Below, piece by piece: positions 17,420 through 26,685 of a DNA stretch of 64,000 bases. Location: NCBI RefSeq assembly GCF_017357425.1, contig NZ_CP014571.1, positions 1,736,001 through 1,800,000 on the forward strand, in the 5' to 3' direction. The DNA comes from Arthrobacter sp. D5-1 (GTDB lineage Bacteria > Actinomycetota > Actinomycetes > Actinomycetales > Micrococcaceae). The first letter of the stretch is position 1. The number at the start of each line of letters is the position of its first letter. Made by a program: the position numbers and the translations under genes. The notes beneath the pieces are model-generated. The model was given only the letters and a program-made list of their open reading frames with translations. It searched no databases and was not told the origin of the DNA.

Positions 17420-18610
17420 ATGTCCAACGCCGCATTCGACGCCACCAACCTTCCTTATGCCGACGGCGACTTCTATGCCTTTGAGCAGATGCTGACAGGC
17501 AAAGAGCAGGACCGCCTGGCCGAGGTCCGCGAATTCCTGGCCCGTGAGGTCAAGCCCATTGCCGTGGATTGCTGGAACCGTGGGGAGTTCCCCATGGACC
17601 TCATTCCCAAGCTCGGCGAACTGGACCTTGTCAGCCCTGTCCGCCGTCAGGGGTACTCCAATCTGTTCGCCGGAATGCTCCATGCCGAGGTGACCCGGGC
17701 GGATGCTTCCATTGCTACCTTCATGGGTGTCCACGACGGCTTGTTCACCGGCTCCATCGAAGCCCTCGCTTCCCAGGAGCAGAAGGATGCCTGGCTTCCG
17801 GATATCTATTCGCTCAAGAAGATCGGAGCTTTCGGCCTCACTGAACCGTTGGGTGGCTCCGATGTTGCCGGCGGCACCAGGACCACGGCAAAGCGCGACG
17901 GCGACACCTGGATCCTCAACGGTGCCAAGCGGTGGATCGGCAACGCTACTTTCTCCGACTGGGTAGTGATCTATGCCAAGGACGTGGCCGACAACCAGGT
18001 AAAGGCGTTTTTGGTGGACACCGCGCTGCCAGGCTTCTCCGCGACCAAGATCGAGAACAAGATCTCCCTTCGTACGGTCCAGAACGCGGACATCGTTCTG
18101 GATAACGTTGTGGTGCCGGACTTCTTCAAACTTGCCAACGGCAACAGCTTCCGGGACACCAACAAGGTCCTCAAGGTCACGCGTTTGGCTGTCGCGTGGC
18201 AGGCGGTGGGGCTTCAGATGGCAGCTTTCGACGTCGCCCGGAGCTACGCCGTGGAGCGTCAGCAGTTCGGACGGCCGCTGGCCGCGTTCCAGTTGGTGCA
18301 GAACCAGTTGGTCCAGATCCTCGGGAACACCGTTGCTTCCATGGGCATGATGGTCCGTCTGGCCCAACTCGAAGACGCAGGAGTCGCCAAGGATGAGCAG
18401 TCAGCCTTGGCCAAGGCGTTCACCACCGCACGCATGCGCGAAAGTGTCGCCCTGGGCCGCAGCATCCTGGGTGGCAACGGGATCGTCACGGACTACGGGA
18501 TGGCCAAGATCTTCTCCGATGCCGAGGCCATTTACTCTTACGAGGGCACGCACGAGATCAACACGCTGGTCACCGGCCGGGCCATTACGGGCGTTTCGGC
18601 CATCGTCTAG
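17420..18610 (+). CDS. Acyl-CoA dehydrogenase, glutaryl-CoA dehydrogenase-like
   Basis: This FAD enzyme of 396 residues oxidises an acyl-CoA to the enoyl-CoA. The FAD/substrate signatures are IGAFGLTEPLGGSDVAGGT and RQQFGRPLAAFQLVQ. The catalytic Glu is in AIYSYEGTHEINTLVTGRAI, the arrangement seen in glutaryl-CoA dehydrogenase-type members. ATG 17420 is chosen because AAGGAG lies just upstream; an in-frame GTG at 17396 has no such site. It stands alone between a tRNA terminator and a convergent peptidase gene. The palindrome at 17361-17382 suggests repression in the absence of an acyl-CoA ligand. Confidence 0.85.
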   Translation: MSNAAFDATNLPYADGDFYAFEQMLTGKEQDRLAEVREFLAREVKPIAVDCWNRGEFPMDLIPKLGELDLVSPVRRQGYSNLFAGMLHAEVTRADASIATFMGVHDGLFTGSIEALASQEQKDAWLPDIYSLKKIGAFGLTEPLGGSDVAGGTRTTAKRDGDTWILNGAKRWIGNATFSDWVVIYAKDVADNQVKAFLVDTALPGFSATKIENKISLRTVQNADIVLDNVVVPDFFKLANGNSFRDTNKVLKVTRLAVAWQAVGLQMAAFDVARSYAVERQQFGRPLAAFQLVQNQLVQILGNTVASMGMMVRLAQLEDAGVAKDEQSALAKAFTTARMRESVALGRSILGGNGIVTDYGMAKIFSDAEAIYSYEGTHEINTLVTGRAITGVSAIV

Positions 18611-18651
18611 ATGGTCCGCTGACCAGGGTGCTGTCCCGGCGGGGTGGGGGC

Positions 18652-19161
18652 TCAGGAAAGCGGGAGCAGGATGGACGGGCGCAGGTCCGCTACGAAGCTC
18701 AGCGGGTTGAGATAGTCCCCGCCCCGGCGAACACCCCAATGCAGGCACGGACTGAGGCCGCAATGTCCGGGTTCCACGATCCCTATGACCTGGCCCTTAC
18801 GGACAACGTCGCCGGCTTTGAGTTCGCTGGTCACGGGTTCGAAGCTGCTTTTGAGGCCATCGCCGTGGTCGAGGGTCAGTACCGGTCGATCCACCACTAC
18901 GCCGGCAAAGGTCACCATGCCGTCCGACGGCGCGGTGACCTTTCCGCCGTCGGACGCTGGTCCGACATCCACACCCCGATGGCCGCTCAGCCACGGTTTG
19001 TCCGGGGGATCGAAGATCCGAAGCACGTCAGGTTTGGGGGAGAGCGGCCAGCTCCACCGGGCGGAGGCAGGATCCGGTGCGGCCGGCCCGGATGCGCCAA
19101 GTCCGCCCGCGCTCATCGCCACGGCAGCCAGGAGGGTCGTCAAGGACTTCGTAAGGGTCAT
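18652..19161 (-). CDS. Secreted M23-family peptidase with altered HxH motif
   Basis: A signal peptide (MTLTKSLTTLLAAVAMSAGG) leads a short LytM-type domain of about 140 residues. The first metal motif is intact in SGHRGVDVG (His61, Asp65). The second motif, usually HxH, reads CLHWG, with Cys139 in place of the first His and His141 retained; His99 and His133 are nearby. It is probably a cell-wall hydrolase or a regulator of one. A similar peptidase gene lies next to rpsB in M. tuberculosis (Rv2891), so the neighbourhood is conserved. Activity with the Cys substitution is uncertain. Confidence 0.8.
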   Translation of the reverse strand: MTLTKSLTTLLAAVAMSAGGLGASGPAAPDPASARWSWPLSPKPDVLRIFDPPDKPWLSGHRGVDVGPASDGGKVTAPSDGMVTFAGVVVDRPVLTLDHGDGLKSSFEPVTSELKAGDVVRKGQVIGIVEPGHCGLSPCLHWGVRRGGDYLNPLSFVADLRPSILLPLS

Positions 19162-19260
19162 GGATCAAGCCTTCCGGGGAGCCCGCGGCGGGTCGATCCC
19201 CGGTCGTTCGTATGTGGACAACGGGCTGCGGCCGCGGTCAAACAGGTGGGGCTGCTGTAG

Positions 19261-19568
19261 TACACTTGGTGGAGCAGTTTGCTGTGCCCTCAAGCTTGTT
19301 CAGGAACATGTCTCATTCAGATATGTGGGGGTCCCAGGCTGACTACGCGTATCCAGCCCTCCACCAGCGAAGCCACGTGGCTTCAGGCTGCGGAAGATTG
19401 TGCCTCTTGCGGTCCGGACAAGCCTTTGGCTTCACTCCGGATGAGAAGTGCAATGGATGCCAGGAGCCGCGCCCATCCGGGCAAAGGCTAAACAACCGTC
19501 AACTATTGGCAGGGTAAGAGCAGTCCCATGGGCTCTCTCATGAATGACCTGCCGGAAGGAGCGTCGGC
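19261..19568 (+). promoter_or_regulatory. Promoter and long structured leader of rpsB
   Basis: About 400 bp separate the divergent peptidase and rpsB starts. A candidate promoter is TACACT at 19261-19266 with a weak GTCAAA about 18 bp upstream. The leader of about 300 nt contains a perfect GAAGCCAC/GTGGCTTC hairpin (19369-19384). Just before the Shine-Dalgarno it has a nested stem, GGCAGG (19508-19513) with CCTGCC (19548-19553), enclosing GAGC/GCTC. Such leaders often mediate S2 autoregulation, but no known consensus was recognised. Confidence 0.4.
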
Positions 19569-20441
19569 ATGCCCGTCGTAACTATGCGCCAGCTGCTTGA
19601 CAGCGGCGTCCACTTTGGACACCAGACCCGTCGTTGGAACCCGAAGATGAAGCGCTTCATCTTCACGGAGCGCAACGGCATCTACATCATTGACCTCCAG
19701 CAGTCGCTGTCCTACATCGACCGCGCCTACGAGTTCGTCAAGGCTACTGTCGCCCACGGCGGCACCGTCCTGTTCGTCGGCACCAAGAAGCAGGCTCAGG
19801 AAGCAATTGCCGAGCAGGCTACCCGTGTTGGCCAGCCGTACGTCAACCAGCGTTGGTTGGGCGGTATGCTCACCAACTTCCAGACCGTCGCCAAGCGCAT
19901 CCAGCGCATGAAGGAACTCGAAGAGATCAACTTCGACGACGTCGCAGGCTCGGCTTACACCAAGAAGGAGCTCCTGCTCCTCAAGCGCGAACTCACCAAG
20001 CTGGAATCCAACCTCGGTGGTATCCGCAACCTGACCAAGGCTCCCTCGGTTCTGTGGGTTGTTGACACCAAGAAGGAACACCTTGCTGTTGACGAAGCCA
20101 AGAAGCTGAACATCCCGGTTGTTGCCATCCTGGACACCAACTGCGATCCCGACGAAGTTGACTTCCCGATCCCGGGTAACGACGACGCCATCCGCTCCGT
20201 CAACCTGCTGACCCGCGTTGTTGCCGACGCTGTCGCTGAGGGCCTCATCGCCCGCAACCAGCGCGCAACCGGCACCACCGAGGCTCCGGAAGAGCCGCTG
20301 GCTGAATGGGAGCGCGAGCTCCTCGAAGGCAGCAAGGCCGAAGAAGCAGCGGCAGCCGAGGCTCCGGCAGCAGAAGCTCCCGCAGCAGAAGCTCCCGAAG
20401 CAACTGAAGCTGCAGCCGGCGAAGCCGAAGCAGCCAAGTAA
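19569..20441 (+). CDS. rpsB: 30S ribosomal protein S2
   Basis: Small-subunit ribosomal protein. The 290-residue sequence has the conserved [20 protein letters not shown] start, the [14 protein letters not shown] motif and [20 protein letters not shown]. The C-terminal 45 residues are an Ala/Glu/Pro-rich extension (repeats of PAAEA), encoded by 15-bp repeats, that is common in actinobacterial S2. GGAAGGAG precedes ATG 19569. The tsf gene follows after 120 bp with two hairpins in the gap. Confidence 0.98.
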   Translation: MPVVTMRQLLDSGVHFGHQTRRWNPKMKRFIFTERNGIYIIDLQQSLSYIDRAYEFVKATVAHGGTVLFVGTKKQAQEAIAEQATRVGQPYVNQRWLGGMLTNFQTVAKRIQRMKELEEINFDDVAGSAYTKKELLLLKRELTKLESNLGGIRNLTKAPSVLWVVDTKKEHLAVDEAKKLNIPVVAILDTNCDPDEVDFPIPGNDDAIRSVNLLTRVVADAVAEGLIARNQRATGTTEAPEEPLAEWERELLEGSKAEEAAAAEAPAAEAPAAEAPEATEAAAGEAEAAK

Positions 20442-20453
20442 ATCTGGACCTTC

Positions 20454-20526
20454 CCTGATGCCGCAAACAGCATCGGGGGCAACTGACAGGATGGCAGCTC
20501 ACATGGTGGGCGGCCGTCCTGTCAGT
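20454..20526 (+). other. Two intergenic hairpins between rpsB and tsf
   Basis: CCCTGATGC/GCATCGGGG (20454-20479) is followed by a 14-bp stem ACTGACAGGATGGC/GCCGTCCTGTCAGT (20482-20526, one G-T pair). Neither has a T-run, so processing or partial attenuation that sets the S2:EF-Ts ratio is more likely than full termination. Confidence 0.5.
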
Positions 20527-20561
20527 CCGTAAACACACAAATTCTAGACAGAGGGGTTCAC

Positions 20562-21398
20562 ATGGCGAACTACACTGCTGCTGACATCAAGGCCCTGCGC
20601 GAGCGCACCGGCGCCGGCATGATGGACGTCAAGAAGGCTCTTGACGAAGCCAACGGTGACGCCGAGAAGGCCATCGAGATCATCCGCATCAAGGGCCTCA
20701 AGGGCGCTACCAAGCGTGAAGGCCGTTCGACCGCTGAGGGCCTGGTTGCTGCCAAGGTCAACGGCGGCGTTGGCGTAATGATCGAGGTCAACTGCGAGAC
20801 TGACTTCGTTGCCAAGGCTGACAAGTTCATCCAGCTGGCTGACAAGGTCCTCAACGTTGCAGTCGAGTCCGGCGCAGCCGATCTCGAGACCCTGCTGGCT
20901 ACCGAGGTTGACGGCAAGCCCTTGTCCGAGGTTGTTGTCGAAGAGGGCGCTGTCCTCGGCGAAAAGGTTGTCGTCCGTCGTATCTCCCGCGTTGAGGGAA
21001 CCACGGTTGACGCTTACCTGCACAAGACTTCCAAGGACCTTCCGGCCCAGGTCGGCGTCCTGTTCGCTGTTGACGGTGAAGGCGAAGCCGCTGCCACCGC
21101 CGCACATGACATCGCTGTCCACGTTGCAGCCATGGCTCCGAACTACCTGACCCGCGACGACGTTCCGGCCGAACTGGTCGAGTCCGAGCGCCGTATCGCC
21201 GAAGAGACCGCCAAGGCTGAAGGTAAGCCCGAAGCTGCTCTTTCGAAGATCGTTGAAGGCCGCGTGACGGGCTTCTACAAGGGCGAAGTTCTGGTTGACC
21301 AGGCATTCGCCAAGGATTCCAAGAAGACCGTTGCACAGGTCCTCGAAGAAGCCGGCGTCAAGGCAACCGCAGTAACCCGTTTCCGCGTAGGAAACTAG
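20562..21398 (+). CDS. tsf: Elongation factor Ts
   Basis: The nucleotide-exchange factor for EF-Tu. The 278-residue protein begins with the UBA-like domain MANYTAADIKALRERTGAGM-MDVKKAL and has the core signature EVNCETDFVAK. The C-terminal part has GRVTGFYKGEVLVDQAFAKD. Strong codon bias (AAG, CTG, GTC/GTT) fits a highly expressed gene. A terminator follows directly. Confidence 0.98.
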   Translation: MANYTAADIKALRERTGAGMMDVKKALDEANGDAEKAIEIIRIKGLKGATKREGRSTAEGLVAAKVNGGVGVMIEVNCETDFVAKADKFIQLADKVLNVAVESGAADLETLLATEVDGKPLSEVVVEEGAVLGEKVVVRRISRVEGTTVDAYLHKTSKDLPAQVGVLFAVDGEGEAAATAAHDIAVHVAAMAPNYLTRDDVPAELVESERRIAEETAKAEGKPEAALSKIVEGRVTGFYKGEVLVDQAFAKDSKKTVAQVLEEAGVKATAVTRFRVGN

Positions 21399-21407
21399 TA
21401 ATTCATG

Positions 21408-21443
21408 AAAAGGGGTGGTCACTTCGGTGGCCGCCCCTTTTTC
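21408..21443 (+). terminator. Terminator after tsf
   Basis: AAAAGGGGTGGTCAC and GTGGCCGCCCCTTTT pair with a TTCG tetraloop and one G-T wobble, ending in five Ts. Confidence 0.92.
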
Positions 21444-21518
21444 ATGCACCCGTCCGGGTAGTACCTGCGCGGACCCACAGCACGATAATCTAGCCAGAGT
21501 CCACCAACGGGAGGCACC

Positions 21519-22256
21519 ATGGAAACCGTCAACACTGCAATCCAGCCCGAGAAGACCCGCCGACGTGTACTTCTGAAACTTTCCGGCGAGGTCATCGGCG
21601 GAGGCAAGCTCGGCGTCGATCCTGAGACCGTCCGGGCCATCGCCAAGCAGATCGCGGCAGCCGTGTCCGACGTCGAAGTTGCGATCGTCGTAGGCGGCGG
21701 CAACTTCTTCCGCGGCGCAGAGCTGTCCCAGAGCGGTATGGACCGTTCCCGCGCCGACTACATGGGCATGCTCGGCACGGTCATGAACTGTCTGGCCCTG
21801 CAGGACTTTCTGGAGCAGGCAGGCGTTGAAACCCGCGTCCAGAGCGCCATCACCATGGGCCAGGTTGCCGAGGCCTACATTCCCCGCCGTGCCATCCGCC
21901 ACATGGAGAAGGGCCGCGTTGTCATCTTCGGTGCAGGCGCCGGACTGCCCTACTTCTCCACTGATACCGTAGCGGCCCAGCGTGCCCTCGAAGTCCATGC
22001 TGACGTGGTCCTCATGGCCAAGAGCGGTGTGGATGGCGTCTACACTGCCGATCCCAAGAAGGACCCCACAGCCGAGAAGCTGGATGTCCTCAGCTACGAC
22101 GACGCCCTGCGCCGGGACATCCGCGTCATGGACCAGACGGCCATGACCATGTGCAAGGACAACAAACTGTCCATGGTGGTCTTCGGCATGGAAGGTGAGG
22201 GCAACGTTACCCGTGCCATCCTCGGCGAAACGCTGGGAACCCTGGTTACTCCCTAG
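21519..22256 (+). CDS. pyrH: Uridylate kinase
   Basis: This enzyme phosphorylates UMP to UDP in pyrimidine nucleotide synthesis. The protein has 245 residues, with the amino-acid-kinase fold signatures [46 protein letters not shown] and [12 protein letters not shown]. Start ATG 21519 follows a GGGAGG site. It is transcribed with frr (103 bp downstream), with only a weak hairpin (TCCGCC/GGCGGA, 22283-22300) between them. Confidence 0.97.
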   Translation: METVNTAIQPEKTRRRVLLKLSGEVIGGGKLGVDPETVRAIAKQIAAAVSDVEVAIVVGGGNFFRGAELSQSGMDRSRADYMGMLGTVMNCLALQDFLEQAGVETRVQSAITMGQVAEAYIPRRAIRHMEKGRVVIFGAGAGLPYFSTDTVAAQRALEVHADVVLMAKSGVDGVYTADPKKDPTAEKLDVLSYDDALRRDIRVMDQTAMTMCKDNKLSMVVFGMEGEGNVTRAILGETLGTLVTP

Positions 22257-22358
22257 CTGGGGCTAGGATATTTCTAGGACCTTCCGCCTTTCACGGCGGA
22301 TCTTTACTGTGCACTGCGGCCTGCATGAGGGCAGCAACTTATTTCTGAGGAGAAACCC

Positions 22359-22916
22359 GTGATCGAAGAGACCTTGCTCGAAGCCGGCGAAAAGATGGAC
22401 AAGGCGGTTGAGGTAGCCAAGGACGATTTCGCTACGATCCGTACGGGTCGGGCGAACCCCGGTCTCTACAACAAGGTAATTGTCGAGTACTACGGCACCC
22501 CCACGCCGCTCCAGCAGTTGGCTTCCTTCGGTGTTCCCGATGCCCGGACCATCCTCATCACGCCCTACGACAAAACCGCTCTGCGCGACATTGAGAAGGC
22601 GTTGAGCGATTCCGAGGTTGGTGCCAACCCATCGAACGACGGCAACGTCATCCGCATCACCATTCCTGAGCTCACCAAGGAACGCCGCAAGGAGTACGTC
22701 AAGATTGTCAAGGGCAAGGGTGAAGACGCCAAGGTCTCCATCCGCAGCATCCGCCGCAAGGCAAAGGACGCGCTGGACAAGCTCGTCAAGGACGGCGAAG
22801 CCGGTGAAGATGAGGGTGCCCGCGCTGAGAAGGAGCTCGACGCCCTGACCAAGCAGCACGTTGACAGCATCGACGAGCTGCTCAAGCGCAAGGAAGCCGA
22901 GCTGCTCGAGGTCTGA
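22359..22916 (+). CDS. frr: Ribosome recycling factor
   Basis: It releases ribosomes from mRNA after termination together with EF-G. The 185-residue protein has the family marks [20 protein letters not shown], the triple-helix core, and the C-terminal [21 protein letters not shown]. The start is GTG 22359 with GAGGAGA upstream. Its TGA overlaps the ATG of cdsA (TGATG), so the two are coupled. Confidence 0.97.
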   Translation: MIEETLLEAGEKMDKAVEVAKDDFATIRTGRANPGLYNKVIVEYYGTPTPLQQLASFGVPDARTILITPYDKTALRDIEKALSDSEVGANPSNDGNVIRITIPELTKERRKEYVKIVKGKGEDAKVSIRSIRRKAKDALDKLVKDGEAGEDEGARAEKELDALTKQHVDSIDELLKRKEAELLEV

Positions 22917-23851
22917 TGAACCAGGCTGAGCCGGCACCCGCTGGACGGGTCCCGACACGCGATACCCCTCAGCGCGCCAGGCGCGTACGGACGAACCCCA
23001 CGCCAAAGGCCGGCCGGAACCTTCCGGCGGCCATCGGCGTCGGCCTTTCCATGCTTCTGGCGGTTTTGGGCGGATTGCTTTTCCTCCCCTTGGGATTCGT
23101 CCTGCTCACCACGGCTTTTGCTGTGTTGGGTGTGTGGGAAGTTTTCCGGGCCCTCGAAGCCCAGGGCACCAGGATGCCGATCATCCCCGTGATGGTTGGC
23201 AGCCTGGTGATGCCGGTATCGGCCTATTTTGGCGGCCTGGAAGGTTTGCTGTTCACCATGACGGCGAGTTCCGTGGCCGTCTTGCTCTGGCGTTCCATCG
23301 AGAGCGCCGCTGGAGCGCCGCGGAGCGTCTTCGCCGGTGTGTTCACCCTGGCGTGGATTCCTTTCCTCATCAGCTTCGCGTCGCTGTCCTTGCACACCAC
23401 CAGCGGCCCCACTCCTGTGGGCTTTTGGCCGGATGGGATCCCCGAAGGTGCATGGCAGATTGCGTCCATGCTGCTGTTGGTCGTTTCCAATGACACGTTT
23501 GGGTACATCGTTGGGGCGTCCTTCGGGAAGCATCCGATGGCTCCAAAAATCAGTCCCAAAAAGTCGTGGGAGGGTTTCGCCGGGTCGGTGGGTGGAGCCA
23601 TGCTGATTGGCGTCCTGGCCTGCATCTTCCTCCTCGACAAGCCCTGGTGGGTGGGCTTGCTCCTGGCCGTTGGCATGGTGGCCGCAGCTACGGCAGGCGA
23701 CCTTGCCGAGTCCATGGTCAAACGTGAATTGGGGGTCAAGGACATGAGCAGTATCCTGCCCGGCCACGGTGGCGTCATGGACCGCCTGGACTCCATTGTG
23801 TTCGCGGCCCCTGTAGCCTATGTTCTGTTCGCGCTGCTCAGCGGCGTCTGA
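22916..23851 (+). CDS. cdsA: Phosphatidate cytidylyltransferase
   Basis: This integral membrane enzyme makes CDP-diacylglycerol from phosphatidate and CTP, feeding the CDP-alcohol transferases such as the one at 14.3 kb. The 311-residue protein has about eight membrane segments and the full C-terminal signature SMVKRELGVKDMSSILPGHG followed by GVMDRLD. The N-terminal 30 residues are a polar extension. It is translationally coupled to frr. The DivIVA-repeat gene follows after 20 nt. Confidence 0.95.
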   Translation: MNQAEPAPAGRVPTRDTPQRARRVRTNPTPKAGRNLPAAIGVGLSMLLAVLGGLLFLPLGFVLLTTAFAVLGVWEVFRALEAQGTRMPIIPVMVGSLVMPVSAYFGGLEGLLFTMTASSVAVLLWRSIESAAGAPRSVFAGVFTLAWIPFLISFASLSLHTTSGPTPVGFWPDGIPEGAWQIASMLLLVVSNDTFGYIVGASFGKHPMAPKISPKKSWEGFAGSVGGAMLIGVLACIFLLDKPWWVGLLLAVGMVAAATAGDLAESMVKRELGVKDMSSILPGHGGVMDRLDSIVFAAPVAYVLFALLSGV

Positions 23852-23871
23852 CAATCAACGAAGGAAAATTA

Positions 23872-24456
23872 GTGTCCGTGGATATTCGACGCCAGATTCC
23901 CGCAACGTTCGATCGCGTGGAGCGCAGCAAGTACGGCTATAACGCCAAACAAGTTGACGAGTTCCTCCAGCGAGCCAGGACGTCGTTCGAGAACCCCGTG
24001 GGTACCGCTGACCAGGTGGCCAGCGTGGACGTGCGGGACGTGGCCTTTGATCCCGTCAAAGGCGGGTACGACGCCCACAGCGTGGACGCCGCCTTGGACC
24101 GGCTCGAGGATGCGTTTGCACGCCGCGAGCGTGACGACCTGATCAGCCAGCAGGGCGAAGAAGCCTGGTTGCGCCAGATCGGCAAACTCTCCGGCATCCT
24201 GCGGGGCCGGCTTCACCGGCCCGATGGCGAGCGGTTCCGTCGACCTTCCAGCAGGCGGGCGCGCAGCTACAACATCCAGGACGTGGACGCACTGTGTGCT
24301 GAACTGGTGGGATACCTTGAACACGACCAGGTCCTGAGCGTGGACACTGTCCGCCGGGCCGTGTTCCGGGCGGCCAAGGGCGATGAAGGCTACGAAGAAG
24401 CCCAGGTGGACGCGTTCCTGGCCCGCGCCGTGGAGCTCATGGCGGCTATCGACTAA
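23872..24456 (+). CDS. DivIVA-domain repeat protein, four short motifs
   Basis: The 194-residue soluble protein contains four copies of a G-Y-x4-V-D-x2-L-type motif: residues 22-33 (GYNAKQVDEFLQ), 65-76 (GYDAHSVDAALD), 132-141 (SYNIQDVDAL) and 173-184 (GYEEAQVDAFLA). This motif is the short DivIVA N-terminal (lipid-binding) signature. The long coiled coil of real DivIVA/Wag31 is missing. It may act at the cell pole or septum. GTG 23872 has AAGGA 7-8 nt upstream. It is probably the last gene of the pyrH-frr-cdsA unit. Confidence 0.75.
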   Translation: MSVDIRRQIPATFDRVERSKYGYNAKQVDEFLQRARTSFENPVGTADQVASVDVRDVAFDPVKGGYDAHSVDAALDRLEDAFARRERDDLISQQGEEAWLRQIGKLSGILRGRLHRPDGERFRRPSSRRARSYNIQDVDALCAELVGYLEHDQVLSVDTVRRAVFRAAKGDEGYEEAQVDAFLARAVELMAAID

Positions 24457-24480
24457 TCCACACCCTGCTCATCGGGCGGG

Positions 24481-25173
24481 CTAATGGGTGCTGGGGGAAA
24501 CAGGCGGGTGGTTCTTCCACACTGCCAGGTAGCGTCTGTGGCCGCGGACCAGTGATGTGCCGAAGAAGGCCAGGGCGACCAGAACGGCGACGGGGACTGC
24601 CACCACTGGGGGAAGCCCGGCAGTCAGCAGTGCCGATCCCAGCAGGAGGGCGATCAAGGCTGAGTTGACGAAGCCCATGAAGACCATGCTGCTGCCAGCG
24701 ACCTGGCTGAAGTCCGTCCGAACGCCCAGGAAGTAGTATGTCCTTTTAGCGCCTTCTTCGTCATCGTGGGCGCCGGCCATGAGGTACGGCCCTATGCCGG
24801 GATCCATGTCGACGTAGGCCGCCCGCAAGCGGTTCATCGCCAGGACGTACATCAGGTCCTCCATGCCCACACTCATGACGCGGACGTGAGTGAGCAGGCC
24901 AACCACAAGGTCGATACTGAGGACGGTCAGCGCGAAAGCCCTGAAGGCATCTGAAAACTGTGTGGCGTTACCCACCAGCGCCACACTCAACAGGCTTGCC
25001 GAAGTGAAGGTCAGGAACATGCTGATGCGTGTGAGGACTTCGCCCTGGGTGGTACTGCGTGAGGCGAGCAGGCTCCAGTGCTCGGTGGCCAGCAATTGAG
25101 CGCGGACACTCGGTGACAACTCCGTCGGTCTTGCCGGCGGCTCTGGGCTTGAGGCGCCCGGTTCCTCGGACAT
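24481..25173 (-). CDS. Hypothetical four-segment membrane protein
   Basis: A protein of 230 residues that I do not recognise. A Pro/Glu-rich N-terminus is followed by two membrane segments (about 55-75 and 80-105), a loop with MEDLMYVLAMNRLRAAYVDM, and two more segments near the C-terminus ending in a basic tail. ATG 25173 is preferred over one 15 nt upstream. It lies 45 nt downstream of the symporter gene on the same strand and could be co-transcribed with it. Confidence 0.55.
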   Translation of the reverse strand: MSEEPGASSPEPPARPTELSPSVRAQLLATEHWSLLASRSTTQGEVLTRISMFLTFTSASLLSVALVGNATQFSDAFRAFALTVLSIDLVVGLLTHVRVMSVGMEDLMYVLAMNRLRAAYVDMDPGIGPYLMAGAHDDEEGAKRTYYFLGVRTDFSQVAGSSMVFMGFVNSALIALLLGSALLTAGLPPVVAVPVAVLVALAFFGTSLVRGHRRYLAVWKNHPPVSPSTH

Positions 25174-25218
25174 GGCGTCATTGTCCACCCTGGCTGCTGC
25201 GCGGACAACAGGCCGGGC

Positions 25219-26685
25219 CTAGCGCTCGGTGACCACCGGCCGCTCCGGAACGTGCAGCCGCGACATGACGCGGTTCACAGACCCAGGCACACGGCTTTTC
25301 GTTGCAAGGGAAACGACCACCGTCACCGCGAACGCTGCCGGGACGCTCCACGCTGCCGGCTGGGCAAGCCACGCGGGCGCGTTGCCTGATCCCATGAGCG
25401 TACCCATCACCATGGCACCACCACAGAGCAGTGCACCGGTCAGCATTCCGGCAATCGCACCGGCGTCGGTCAGGCCGCGCCACCAGATTCCCAGGAGCAG
25501 GACCGGGCAGATGGTCGAGGCTGTGAACGCGAAGACCAAGCCAACGCTCCCGGCCAGGGCCAGGCTGTCGGTCATTAAGGCAAAGCCCAAAGGAACGACG
25601 GCGGCCAGCACCGCTGCGAGGCGGAAGCCCCTGACGCTTCCGCCGAAGAGGTCCTGGCTGATGACGCCTGACAGCGAAACGACCAACCCCGAGGTGGTGG
25701 ACAGGAAGGCGGCGAAGGCTCCGGCTACGACGAGGGCGGAGAGAAGGTCTCCGGCGGTGCCCCCTATCAGCTTGCCGGGGAGCAGGAGGACCAAGGCGTC
25801 GGCCTGGCCGGACTGTGCGAGTTCGGGCGCGAACATTCGTCCCACCGCGCCGGATGCGGTGGGAAAAAGATAAAAGACGGAGAGCAGGCCCAGCACAATG
25901 AGTGTGGTTCTCCGGGCGGATTGCCCGTCCGGGTTGGTGTAGAACCGCACCAGGACATGGGGCAGGCCCAGCGTTCCGAAGAGCAACGCCACCAACAGGG
26001 AAATGTGCTGGTACGCGCCGGCGGAGGGCTGGCCGGTGGGGTTGATGGGAAGCGGCGCCTGGGGTCCGGTGCCGTTACCAGCCAGCACCAGCAGCACGAA
26101 GACCACCGGAACTGCCAGGGCAGTCAGTTTCAGCCAATATTGGAAGGCCTGCACAAACGTGATGGAACGCATGCCACCTGCCACTACCGTGAGGCACACG
26201 ACCACAACAACCGCCGTCGAGCCTACCCACGACGGCAGGCCTGTGGTGATGCGGATGGTGAGCGCCGCCCCGTGGAGTTGCGGGACGATGTACAGCCAGC
26301 CAACGGCTACCACCACCAGGCTGGTCACGCGGCGGACCAGAGCGGAATCCAGACGGGCTTCGGTGAAGTCGGGAATGGTGTAGGCACCTGAGCGACGCAG
26401 AGGAGCGGCGACAAAGAGCAGCAGCATCAAGTAACCGGCGGTGTAGCCCACCGGGAACCAGAGTGCGTCCGTTCCCGAGAGCAGGATCAGTCCGGCGACG
26501 CCAAGAAAGCTGGCGGCAGACAGGTACTCACCGCCGATTGCAGAGGCATTCCACCAGGGCGGGACGGTTCTCGAAGCCACGTAGAAGTCGCCGGTTGTCC
26601 GCGAGATGCGCAGACCGTAGAAGCCGATGACTGCCGTCGCCAGTGACACGGCAAGGAACGCAAACAGGCCCACAGCCGGGTTCAT
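25219..26685 (-). CDS. Sodium:solute symporter, ActP-like
   Basis: A secondary transporter of the SSS family, 488 residues with 13 or so membrane segments. Family features: FYVASRTVPPWWNASAIGGE, YLSAASFLGVAGL, GGMRSITFVQAFQYWLK and GTLGLPHVLVRFYTNPDGQS. This is the arrangement of acetate/monocarboxylate permeases. ATG 26685 overlaps the stop of the preceding DUF485-like gene by 4 nt. It is the last gene of a likely sensor-regulator-DUF485-symporter operon. Substrate is inferred (acetate, pyruvate or similar). Confidence 0.85.
   Translation of the reverse strand: MNPAVGLFAFLAVSLATAVIGFYGLRISRTTGDFYVASRTVPPWWNASAIGGEYLSAASFLGVAGLILLSGTDALWFPVGYTAGYLMLLLFVAAPLRRSGAYTIPDFTEARLDSALVRRVTSLVVVAVGWLYIVPQLHGAALTIRITTGLPSWVGSTAVVVVVCLTVVAGGMRSITFVQAFQYWLKLTALAVPVVFVLLVLAGNGTGPQAPLPINPTGQPSAGAYQHISLLVALLFGTLGLPHVLVRFYTNPDGQSARRTTLIVLGLLSVFYLFPTASGAVGRMFAPELAQSGQADALVLLLPGKLIGGTAGDLLSALVVAGAFAAFLSTTSGLVVSLSGVISQDLFGGSVRGFRLAAVLAAVVPLGFALMTDSLALAGSVGLVFAFTASTICPVLLLGIWWRGLTDAGAIAGMLTGALLCGGAMVMGTLMGSGNAPAWLAQPAAWSVPAAFAVTVVVSLATKSRVPGSVNRVMSRLHVPERPVVTER

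Noticed and set aside
20544..21998. A 484-codon minus-strand frame across tsf and pyrH
   Set aside because: It is antisense to two highly conserved genes and to the intervening terminator.
22283..22300. Terminator between pyrH and frr
   Set aside because: The stem is only 6 bp (TCCGCC/GGCGGA) and is followed by a short TCTTT; it is too weak to call with confidence.
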